Made by a program: the position numbers and the translations under genes
The notes under the pieces: generated by a model
What the model was told of the DNA's origin: nothing
Databases searched by the model: none
The model's input: only the letters and a program-made list of their open reading frames with translations
In this document: piece after piece, positions 7,482-14,805 of the stretch
How positions within the stretch are numbered: position 1 is the first letter of the stretch
Layout of the letters: every line of letters starts with the position of its first letter
Assembly: GCF_040907265.1 (NCBI RefSeq)
Contig: NZ_JBFOHP010000002.1
Coordinates: 1,488,001-1,552,000 of the forward strand
Reading direction: 5' to 3'
Source: Streptomyces sclerotialus
Lineage (GTDB): Bacteria > Actinomycetota > Actinomycetes > Streptomycetales > Streptomycetaceae
Length of the DNA stretch: 64,000 nucleotides

Positions 7482-8669
7482 TCACAGCGTCACCGGTAGC
7501 GCTTCCAGGCCCCGCATCAGCCGGGTGTGGCGGTAGCGCAGTCCGGCGGCCGGGACGGCGAGGCGGAGGCCGGGGAAGCGGGTGAGCAGGGCGGTCAGTA
7601 CCGAGGCGGCCTCGGCGCGGGCCAGCGGGGCGCCCAGGCAGCGGTGGATGCCGTGGCCGAAGGCGAGGTGGCCGGCCGCTTCCCGGTCGAGGTCGAGCGT
7701 GTCCGGGTCGGCGTACCGCGCCGGGTCGCGGTTGGCCGCGCCGGGTGAGATGAGCACCGGCGCTCCGGCCGGTATGTCCGTCCCGCCGAGCGTCAGCGGC
7801 TCGGTGGCGTACCGGAAGGTCGCGACCGACACCGGGGAGTCGTACCGCAGCAGTTCGTCGAGCGCGTCGGGCACCAGCTCGGGACGGTCGCGCAGCCGGG
7901 CCGCGGCGTCCGGGTGGGCGAGCAGGGCGAGCGTCGCATTACCGATGAGGTTCGTGGTGGTTTCGTGTCCGGCGACCAGGAGCAGGACGGCGAGCGAGAC
8001 GAGTCCGTCCTCCTCGAGCCGGTCGGCCCGGTCGGCGCCGTGCCGCGCGGCGATCAGCGCGGAGAGCAGGCCGTCGTCGGGCGCCGCGCGCTTGGCGGCG
8101 ACGAGCCGGCCGAAGTACTCCGCCACCTCGTGCGAGGCCGTGTCGGTACGGTCCGGAGCGCCCGCCTCGAACAGCTCGTCCGACCAGGTCCGCAGCCGCG
8201 TGCGGTCCTCCTCGGGCACGCCGAGGAGGTGACAGATGACGGTGACCGGGAGCGGCACGGCGAGCTCCGCGACGATGTCGACGGTGTCGCCGGTGCGCCA
8301 GTCCCGCGTCAGGTCGGCCGTCAGCCCGTCGAGGTACGGGCGGAGCCGGGTGACGGCGCCGGTGGTGAAGGCGGGGGCCACCAGGCGGCGCAGCCGGGTG
8401 TGGTCCGGCGGGTCGGTGGCGAGCATGGTGTGCGCGAGCGCGGGGTGCAGCCGGCGGCCGGTGGGCCGTCCGGCGAAGTAGCGGGCGGTGTCCTTGGACA
8501 ACCGCGGATCGGCGAGCGCGGCACGGGCGGCGGAGTAGCCGGTGACGAGGAAACCCGGCGGGCCGTCACCGCGCGGTGGGAGGGGGTGCACGGGGGCCGC
8601 GGACCGCAGTCGGGCGTAGGTGGCGTAGGGGTCCTGGAAGAAGTCCGGGCCGTAGAGGTGCGCGCTCAT
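7482..8669 (-). CDS. Cytochrome P450, bacterial CYP107-like
   Basis: A soluble 395-residue P450. The oxygen-activating I-helix motif AGHETT lies near residue 236, the ExxR motif is in DELLRYDSP, and the heme-ligand loop FGHGIHRCLG has its Cys at about residue 344. The N-terminus has no membrane anchor. It needs an external ferredoxin and ferredoxin reductase; none is adjacent. No biosynthetic genes flank it, so the substrate cannot be predicted; orphan P450s of this type often act on hydrophobic or macrolide-like substrates. It converges with dhaM. Confidence 0.95.
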   Translation of the reverse strand: MSAHLYGPDFFQDPYATYARLRSAAPVHPLPPRGDGPPGFLVTGYSAARAALADPRLSKDTARYFAGRPTGRRLHPALAHTMLATDPPDHTRLRRLVAPAFTTGAVTRLRPYLDGLTADLTRDWRTGDTVDIVAELAVPLPVTVICHLLGVPEEDRTRLRTWSDELFEAGAPDRTDTASHEVAEYFGRLVAAKRAAPDDGLLSALIAARHGADRADRLEEDGLVSLAVLLLVAGHETTTNLIGNATLALLAHPDAAARLRDRPELVPDALDELLRYDSPVSVATFRYATEPLTLGGTDIPAGAPVLISPGAANRDPARYADPDTLDLDREAAGHLAFGHGIHRCLGAPLARAEAASVLTALLTRFPGLRLAVPAAGLRYRHTRLMRGLEALPVTL

Positions 8670-8777
8670 GGTGTCAGTACGGTAGTCGTGTGCTGCGCTG
8701 CGCCTGGCCGGGGCTCCGCGAGCCTGGGACGCGGCGGGGCCGGGACCGGCTTCGGTCCCGGCCCCGTGCCGTCTCCG

Positions 8778-9161
8778 TCAGCGGCTCTCCAGCCGCAGCT
8801 GGACCTCTTCCTCCTGGTCGCCGGCCGCCGTGCCGACGACCGAGACCACGAAGGCCGGCAGCAGTGCCTTCCGCAGCTGGTCGACCGCCTGGTAGCCGCC
8901 CTGCAGCGAGACCGTGCAGGGGGCGGAGAGCTGGGTGGGCTGCGGCGTGTCACGGGTCTTGTTGACGTCGAAGGTCGCGGTCCACACGCTCGGTCCCGCG
9001 CCGCCCGTCTCGCGGGGCGCGTCGTCCGCGTCGCGGTCGGACGCGAAGGACGTCCGCAGCGCGGTGAAGATCGCCTGCGCATCCTCCGGCCTGCATCCGC
9101 TGCACTCGACCGTGACCTCCGCTGCGTGCTCCGCCTGCGTCTCCTGGTGCGCGCTGTCCAC
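8778..9161 (-). CDS. Hypothetical protein, 127 aa
   Basis: Product not recognised. The GTG start at 9161 has an AGGAAGG ribosome site and the frame shows normal high third-position GC. The protein begins with a hydrophilic, Glu-rich segment holding two close cysteines (ECSGCRPED), followed by an alternating hydrophobic pattern (ATFDVNK, CTVSLQGGYQAVDQLRKALLPAFVVSVVG) and an acidic tail. There is no signal peptide or membrane segment. It lies upstream of the P450 on the same strand with a 108-bp gap. Confidence 0.6.
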   Translation of the reverse strand: MDSAHQETQAEHAAEVTVECSGCRPEDAQAIFTALRTSFASDRDADDAPRETGGAGPSVWTATFDVNKTRDTPQPTQLSAPCTVSLQGGYQAVDQLRKALLPAFVVSVVGTAAGDQEEEVQLRLESR

Positions 9162-9344
9162 TGTGCAACCTTCCTGTCGAGCCGTACGCGGATACCGTCC
9201 CCTTCCAGGCTCACCCCGCGGCAACGCGTGTGCGACCGGAGAGGGCGGGTGTCTTCCGCTTCTCACCCGCCCAGCGGTACGAGTGAGATCAGGCGGGTGC
9301 CCGTGCGGGCGGTCACGGAAACCGGCCCCGGACCGGTCCGCGCC

Positions 9345-9423
9345 CGCGGACCGGCATGGTTGACGCCCGTGGACCCCGCGGACCGGCATGGTTGTCCCCC
9401 GCGGACCCCGCGGACCGGCATGG
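9345..9423. repeat. 32-bp period tandem repeat upstream of the transporter gene
   Basis: The 15-mer CGCGGACCGGCATGG recurs at 9345, 9377 and 9409, exactly 32 bp apart, with similar intervening sequence. It lies in the 379-bp gap between the hypothetical gene (start 9161) and the MHS transporter (9541). It could be a regulatory array or a slipped-strand expansion. The rest of that gap holds no supportable gene. Confidence 0.8.
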
Positions 9424-9540
9424 ACGTCGGCCGCACACCCTCCCCGGGAAGTGTGGTGCCCGGCCACATACGCGGTGTGGCACCCGCTTCCTACCGTGTG
9501 GCGACATCGCAACGTCCCCTTCCCGCTCCGGAGTGAGACC

Positions 9541-10932
9541 ATGGCCGCCACCGAGCACGTCCCGCCAACCCCCGCCGGCCTGCGGCGCATCGTCGCCGCG
9601 AGCCTGATCGGCACCACCGTCGAGTGGTACGACTTCTTCCTCTACGGGTCGGCCGCCGCGCTGGTCTTCAACAAGCTGTTCTTCCCGGACTCCGATCCGC
9701 TGGTGGGCACGCTGCTGTCGTTCCTGACGTACGCGGTCGGCTTCATGGCCCGCCCCATCGGCGCGCTGGTCTTCGGGCACTACGGCGACCGGCTCGGCCG
9801 TAAGAAGCTGCTGGTGCTGAGCCTGCTGATGATGGGCGGCGCGACGTTCGCGATCGGGCTGCTGCCCACCCATGCCACGGTCGGCTCGGCGGCACCGCTG
9901 CTGCTGACGCTGCTGAGGCTCGTCCAGGGGTTCGCGCTGGGCGGTGAGTGGGGCGGTGCCGTACTGCTGGTGAGCGAGCACGGTGACGCGCGGCGGCGTG
10001 GCTTCTGGGCGTCCTGGCCGCAGACCGGCGCGCCGGCCGGGCAGCTGCTGGCGACCGGGGTGCTGGCGGCGCTGACCGCACTGCTGCCGGATGCGGCGTT
10101 CGTGTCGTGGGGGTGGCGGATACCGTTCCTGCTGTCCGGCGTACTGGTGCTGGTCGGGCTGTGGATCCGGCTGTCGGTGGACGAGTCGCCGGTGTTCAAG
10201 GCGGCACTGGCGCAGGCGGCGGCCCGTAAGGGCGAGGAGCGGGCGACGGAGAAGCTGCCGCTGGTCGCGGTCCTGCGGCACCACTGGCGGGACGTGCTGA
10301 TCGCGATGGGCGCGCGGATGGCCGAGAACATCTCGTACTACGTCCTCACGGCCTTCGTCCTGGTCTACGCCACCGAGCACAGCGGGCTGTCCCAGCAGAC
10401 CGCGCTGAACGCCGTCCTGCTCGCCTCCGCGCTGCACTTCGCGGTGATCCCGGCGTGGGGCGCGCTGTCGGACCGGCTGGGGCGGCGCCCGGTGTATCTG
10501 ATCGGGGCGGTGGGGGTGGCCGTCTGGGCGTTCCCGTTCTTCGCGCTCGTCGACAGCCGGAACTTCGGGCTGCTGCTGCTCGCGGTGTCCGTCGGGCTGG
10601 TGTTCCACGGGGCGATGTACGCGCCGCAGGCCGCCTTCTTCGCGGAGATGTTCGCGACGCGGATGCGGTACTCGGGTGCGTCGATCGGCGCGCAGTTCTC
10701 CTCGGTCGCGGCCGGTGCGCCCGCACCGCTGATCGCCACCGCCCTGCTGGCGGACCACGACAGCCCGACGCCGATCGCGCTGTACGTCATCGCCGCCGCG
10801 GTGCTGACGCTGATCGCGCTGTACGCGGCCAAGGAGACCCGCAACCGGGACCTGGCGGCGGTCGAGCCGGCGGCCGGGACGGCCGGTGACGGCGTGCGGG
10901 CGGCGGGGACGGCGGGCGCGGAGACGGCCTGA
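9541..10932 (+). CDS. MFS transporter, metabolite:H+ symporter (MHS) family
   Basis: A 463-residue 12-helix permease. The opening VEWYDFFLYGSAAALVF is the family hallmark of MHS symporters (ShiA, KgtP, ProP relatives), and GHYGDRLGRKK between helices 2 and 3 plus ALSDRLGRRP in the central loop are the MFS A-type motifs. It imports a small organic acid by proton symport. The convergent neighbours (PucR regulator and 3-hydroxybutyrate-type dehydrogenase) suggest a hydroxy- or keto-acid substrate such as 3-hydroxybutyrate, which is an inference. The ATG at 9541 was chosen because family members start just before the EWYDF segment. Confidence 0.9.
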   Translation: MAATEHVPPTPAGLRRIVAASLIGTTVEWYDFFLYGSAAALVFNKLFFPDSDPLVGTLLSFLTYAVGFMARPIGALVFGHYGDRLGRKKLLVLSLLMMGGATFAIGLLPTHATVGSAAPLLLTLLRLVQGFALGGEWGGAVLLVSEHGDARRRGFWASWPQTGAPAGQLLATGVLAALTALLPDAAFVSWGWRIPFLLSGVLVLVGLWIRLSVDESPVFKAALAQAAARKGEERATEKLPLVAVLRHHWRDVLIAMGARMAENISYYVLTAFVLVYATEHSGLSQQTALNAVLLASALHFAVIPAWGALSDRLGRRPVYLIGAVGVAVWAFPFFALVDSRNFGLLLLAVSVGLVFHGAMYAPQAAFFAEMFATRMRYSGASIGAQFSSVAAGAPAPLIATALLADHDSPTPIALYVIAAAVLTLIALYAAKETRNRDLAAVEPAAGTAGDGVRAAGTAGAETA

Positions 10933-10962
10933 GGCCCCGCGGCCCGGGCCCCGGACCAGGCC

Positions 10963-10989
10963 GTCAGGCCTGTCAGGCCTGTCAGGCCC
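10963..10989. repeat. 9-bp tandem repeat (GTCAGGCCT) x3
   Basis: GTCAGGCCT at 10963, 10972 and, with one mismatch, 10981. It is flanked by GC-rich self-complementary sequence (GCCCGGGC on both sides), so the region may fold as a terminator between the convergent transporter and small-protein genes. Confidence 0.6.
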
Positions 10990-11185
10990 CGGGCCCGGGC
11001 ACGGTGGCGAGGCGGTCCACGTCCGCGAGGCCGTCCGCTTCCGCGAAGCTCGCTCCGCGGAAGCATGAGCAGCCCAGTGCCAGGGCCGCGAGGGCCGGCC
11101 CCGCGATGCCGGTCCGCAGTGCGGCGCCCAGCACCGCGCCGAGCCCGGCGCACGCGTACGTCACGCTCAGGCCGACGGTACTCAT
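10982..11185 (-). CDS. Small hydrophobic protein, 67 aa, possibly membrane-associated
   Basis: A short frame with ATG at 11185, a weak GGAG upstream, and a hydrophobic N-terminal half rich in Ala, Gly and Leu that could form one or two membrane segments. It includes a Cys pair (GCSCF) before a polar C-terminus. It begins 32 bp after the PucR regulator stop on the same strand and could be co-transcribed. No family was recognised, and the call rests on position and composition only. Confidence 0.35.
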   Translation of the reverse strand: MSTVGLSVTYACAGLGAVLGAALRTGIAGPALAALALGCSCFRGASFAEADGLADVDRLATVPGPGA

Positions 11186-11217
11186 GGGGGCACTCCAACC
11201 GGGCCCTGCTCCGTGTC

Positions 11218-13167
11218 TCACTCCGCCAGCGCGGAGGACAACTGGTGGAGTTGCAGCGCCAGTTGAAGCTCCAAAGCACGCGACGGCGACTGCCAGTCCG
11301 GACCCAGCAGGCGGCCTATCCGGTCCAGTCGCTGGGCGACCGTGTTGACGTGCACGTGGAGGGCGTCCTTGGTACGGGCCGGGCTCATGCCGCTGGCGAA
11401 GTACGCGTTCAGGGTGCGCAGCAGGTCCGTGCCGCGGCGCGTGTCGTAGTCCACGACCTCGCCGAGGGTGCGGCGTACGAAGCCGTCCACGTCGCGGCCG
11501 TCGGCCAGCAGCAGCCCGAGGAAGCCGAAGTCCTCGGCCGCGGCACCCTGGCCGCAGCGGCCCAGCACCCGCAGCGCCTCGCGGCAGCGACGGGCCTGTG
11601 CGTAGGCGGCTGCGACCGCGGCAGGCGCGGCGGCCGGGGCGGGTACGGGCGCGGAGGCGCCGACGGTGACGGGGGCGTGGACGGCGGCGCCGAGCTGGCG
11701 GGCGACCCGCCGGGCCGCCTCGCCCGGTTCGCCGTCCCGGCCCAGCGGCAGCAGCAGCACGACGCCCGCGTCCCGGGCGGCGGCCAAGCCCTGCCGGGTC
11801 GCGGCGAGGTGGGAGGCGGCGGACCACAGGCGCTGCCGGCCGGTGGCCGCGGCACCGTCGGGGCCCGTGGTGACCGTGGCCGGTCCGTCTTCCGCCGGGT
11901 CCTCGATGCGGGCCGCGAGCACGACGTGCGGTACGTCCAGATCGGCGGCGACCCGCGCCGCGCGCTCGCGCAGCAGCCGTGGGTCGCGGTCCGGCGCGTC
12001 CAGCAGGTCGTCCAGCAGTTCGCCGCGTACCCGCTGCTCGGCCTCGCCGGCGGTGCGCCGGGCGAGCAGCAGCAGGGACGTGACCATCGCGGCCCGCTCC
12101 AGGGTGCGCTGGTCGACGGGGTCCAGGCGGGGGTGGCCGCGCAGCACGAGCGCGCCGAGTACTTCGCTGCCGGAGCGGACGGCGGCCACCCAGTCGTCAC
12201 CGTCGCGGACGGCGTGGCCGTCGGCGCGTGAGCAGCGTTCCAGGGCCTCGGCCGGGACCCGTTCGGCGTCGGTGAACTCCACTGTGCCGTCGAGGACTTC
12301 GGCGACGGCGGCGGTCACGTCCTGTACCCCGCCGCCGCGCAGTACGAGTTCGGCGAGCCGGTCGTGGACCTCGGAGGCGCGTTCGATGACGCCGCTGCGG
12401 TCGCGGATGATCTCGTTGGCGGCCTCCAGCTCGGTCATCGCCTTGCGGGTCTCGGCGAGCAGGTTGGCGGTGTCGATGGCGACGGCCGCGTGCGCGGCGT
12501 GCGCGGACAGCAGGGCGATCTCGGCGTGGTCGAAGACGCGGACGCGGCGGTCGGCGGCGAAGAGCACGCCGATGACGCCGCTGCCGAGCTTCAGCGGCAC
12601 CCCGAGGATCGCGACCAGCCCCTCGTCCCGTACGCCCGTGTCGATCGCCCGGGTGTGCTGGAAGCGCGGGTCGTCGAAGTAGCTGTCGGTGACGTACGGG
12701 CGGGCGGTCTGGGCGACCAGGCCACCGAGGCCCTCCCCCATGCCCAGGCGCAGCTGCTGGAAGCGGGCCGAGACCGAGCCGTCGGTGACCCGCATGTAGG
12801 TGTCGCCCTCGACGGGGTCGTTGAGGGTCATGTACGCGGTCTCGGTGCCGAGGAGGGAGCGGGCGCGCTGGACGATGGCCCGCAGCACCGCGTCCAGGTC
12901 GCGGAGTCCGGCCAGGTCGTGGGCCGTCTCGTACAGGGCGGACAGCTCGGCCTCGCGGCGGCGGCGCCCCTCCAGTTCCGTACGGACCCGCAGGGCCAGC
13001 AGCTTGGCGCGTTCCAGGGCCGCCAGGCGTTCGGCGGAGGCGCCGTCGGCCCGGGCACGCAGCACGGCGCGTTCGAAGTCCTCGGCGGGCGCGCCGGTGG
13101 CGAGCAGGTCGAGGAAGGGGGTCTCGGCCGGTTCCGCTGCGGGCTCGGCGGGCTGCTGGGCTGGCAT
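11218..13167 (-). CDS. PucR-type transcriptional regulator with GAF domain
   Basis: A 649-residue regulator. After a helical N-terminal region (residues 1-75) comes a GAF-like sensor domain (about 80-270, including AVLRAIVQRARSLLGTETAY and GVIGVLFAADRRVRVF), then a coiled linker, a central variable domain and a C-terminal helix-turn-helix of the PucR/CdaR type (DLLRTLNAYFASGMSPART and HVHVNTVAQRLDRI). Such proteins sense small metabolites and control nearby catabolic genes. ATG at 13167 was preferred because upstream codons show no ribosome site. It lies between the MHS transporter and the dehydrogenase, likely its targets. Confidence 0.88.
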   Translation of the reverse strand: MPAQQPAEPAAEPAETPFLDLLATGAPAEDFERAVLRARADGASAERLAALERAKLLALRVRTELEGRRRREAELSALYETAHDLAGLRDLDAVLRAIVQRARSLLGTETAYMTLNDPVEGDTYMRVTDGSVSARFQQLRLGMGEGLGGLVAQTARPYVTDSYFDDPRFQHTRAIDTGVRDEGLVAILGVPLKLGSGVIGVLFAADRRVRVFDHAEIALLSAHAAHAAVAIDTANLLAETRKAMTELEAANEIIRDRSGVIERASEVHDRLAELVLRGGGVQDVTAAVAEVLDGTVEFTDAERVPAEALERCSRADGHAVRDGDDWVAAVRSGSEVLGALVLRGHPRLDPVDQRTLERAAMVTSLLLLARRTAGEAEQRVRGELLDDLLDAPDRDPRLLRERAARVAADLDVPHVVLAARIEDPAEDGPATVTTGPDGAAATGRQRLWSAASHLAATRQGLAAARDAGVVLLLPLGRDGEPGEAARRVARQLGAAVHAPVTVGASAPVPAPAAAPAAVAAAYAQARRCREALRVLGRCGQGAAAEDFGFLGLLLADGRDVDGFVRRTLGEVVDYDTRRGTDLLRTLNAYFASGMSPARTKDALHVHVNTVAQRLDRIGRLLGPDWQSPSRALELQLALQLHQLSSALAE

Positions 13168-13247
13168 GGACCTAGGGATACCGCCGGTACGCCGCAGCGC
13201 GCCAGCCGCGGCGGCCCGGCCGGCCCCGGAGGAGGCGTCCCCGGAGG

Positions 13248-14042
13248 TCAGTGCGCCGTCCATCCGCCGTCCATGCACAGCGAGGTGCCGGTGATGAAGG
13301 ACGCCTGGGGGCCGCAGAGGTACGCGACGGCGTCGGCGACCTCATCCGGCTCGACCAGCCGTTTCATGGCGGAGTCGGCGAGGAGGATCTCGGTCAGCAC
13401 CCGCTCGGCGGGGATGCCGTGCGCTTCGGCCTGGTCGGCGAGCTGCTTCTCGACCAGCGGGGTGCGGACGTAGCCGGGGTTGACGCAGTTGGAGGTGACG
13501 CCGTGCTCGGCGCCTTCCAGGGCCGCGACCTTGGACAGGCCCTCCAGGCCGTGCTTGGCGGCGACATAGGCGGATTTGTACGGCGAGGCGCGCAGGCCGT
13601 GCACGGAGGAGATGTTGACGATACGGCCCCAGCCCTGCGCGTACATGTGCGGCAGTGCGCCGCGTACGAGGCGGAAGGGCGCCTCCAGCATGACCTTCAG
13701 TACGGTCGCGAAGACGTCGGGCGGGAACTCCTCGATGGGGCGGACGAGCTGGATGCCCGCGTTGTTGACGAGGATGTCGGCGCCGGCCGCGATCTCCTCG
13801 GCGGCGTCCAGGTCGGTGAGGTCGAGGGTGATCTGCTGGAGCGCGCCGGGCAGCCCGTCGGCCCGTGCCGCGAGCCGGGCGAGTCCGTCGCCGTCCCGGT
13901 CGACCGCGCGGACGGTGGCGCCGGCCGCCGCCAGCCGCAGGGCGCAGGCCGCGCCGATGCCGCCGGCGGCGCCGGTGACGAGTGCGGTGCGGCCGCCGAG
14001 GCCGGGCGCGTGGTCGGTACCTGGTGTGGAGGGGGCGCTCAT
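13248..14042 (-). CDS. 3-hydroxybutyrate dehydrogenase-like short-chain dehydrogenase
   Basis: A 264-residue classical SDR. The cofactor motif TGAAGGIGAA lies near residue 22, NNAG at about 93, and the catalytic set is Ser in NISSVHG with Tyr and Lys in YKSAYVAAKHG. The segments SVHGL and PGYVRTPLVEKQ resemble those of bacterial D-3-hydroxybutyrate dehydrogenases, which oxidise 3-hydroxybutyrate to acetoacetate with NAD. The ATG at 14042 gives the family-length N-terminus. Together with the adjacent PucR regulator and MHS transporter it suggests hydroxybutyrate uptake and use. Confidence 0.88.
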   Translation of the reverse strand: MSAPSTPGTDHAPGLGGRTALVTGAAGGIGAACALRLAAAGATVRAVDRDGDGLARLAARADGLPGALQQITLDLTDLDAAEEIAAGADILVNNAGIQLVRPIEEFPPDVFATVLKVMLEAPFRLVRGALPHMYAQGWGRIVNISSVHGLRASPYKSAYVAAKHGLEGLSKVAALEGAEHGVTSNCVNPGYVRTPLVEKQLADQAEAHGIPAERVLTEILLADSAMKRLVEPDEVADAVAYLCGPQASFITGTSLCMDGGWTAH

Positions 14043-14125
14043 GGTCGCCACCCTAGGCAGCGCGGGGTCCGGTACCGATGTGGGGCGGGCCCACAAGGCG
14101 CGCCCCGATCATGTGGCGGGAGCCC

Positions 14126-14758
14126 TCAGAGCACCCCGCGGGGCCGGAACTGGACGCTGATGCGGGGGCCGACGGGGCGGGCGGTCTTGGGGATGGCGTG
14201 ATCCCAGGTGCGCTGGCAGGAGCCGCCCATGACGATCAGGTCGCCGTGGCCGAGGGAACGGCGGACGGTGGGTCCGCCGCCGTCGCGGGGGCGGAGCGCC
14301 AGTGTCCTGGGTTCCCCGACGGAGAGGATCGCGACCATGGTGTCCTGGGTGCGGCCGCGTCCGATGCGGTCGCCGTGCCAGGCGACGCTGTCCTCGCCGT
14401 CGCGGTAGTAGCACAGCCCGGCGGTGCGGAACGGTTCGCCGAGCTCCTCGGCGTAGTACGCGCCGAGTTCCTCCCGCGCCTCGTCGAGCACCGGATGCGG
14501 CAGCTCCACGCCCTCTGCGTAGTGGCACAGCAACCGGGGGACGGCCACCGTTCGCTCGTACATCTGCCGCCGTTCGGCGCGCCAGGGCACGGCTGCCACC
14601 AGCTCTTGGAACAGCTCGTCGGCCCCGGTCAGCCAGCCGGGCAGCACGTCGATCCAGGCGCCGAGGCCCAGGGTCGTGCGCTCGACCCCTGCCAACGACC
14701 GCAGGCCGATGTCCTCGACCCCGTCGAAGAGCGAACTCTGCAGATGCGTGGTGACCAT
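14126..14758 (-). CDS. AlkB-like Fe(II)/2-oxoglutarate dioxygenase
   Basis: A 210-residue protein of AlkB family length. The iron-binding HxD is in WHGD and the distal His with the 2-oxoglutarate Arg residues is in DHAIPKTARPVGPRISVQFR. LCYYRDGEDSVAWHGD is the characteristic nucleotide-recognition lid region. AlkB proteins remove alkyl groups from damaged bases by oxidative demethylation. The gene stands alone between the SDR and the LuxR regulator, with no ada or alkA neighbour. Confidence 0.9.
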   Translation of the reverse strand: MVTTHLQSSLFDGVEDIGLRSLAGVERTTLGLGAWIDVLPGWLTGADELFQELVAAVPWRAERRQMYERTVAVPRLLCHYAEGVELPHPVLDEAREELGAYYAEELGEPFRTAGLCYYRDGEDSVAWHGDRIGRGRTQDTMVAILSVGEPRTLALRPRDGGGPTVRRSLGHGDLIVMGGSCQRTWDHAIPKTARPVGPRISVQFRPRGVL

Positions 14759-14805
14759 GACGCCAGCGTACGCCGTGTTCGAATCTTTGTGCGAATACCG
14801 TACGG

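Noticed and set aside
9345..9423. Possible CRISPR array
   Set aside because: Only three short GC-rich units of period 32 with similar, not unique, intervening sequence; no cas genes.
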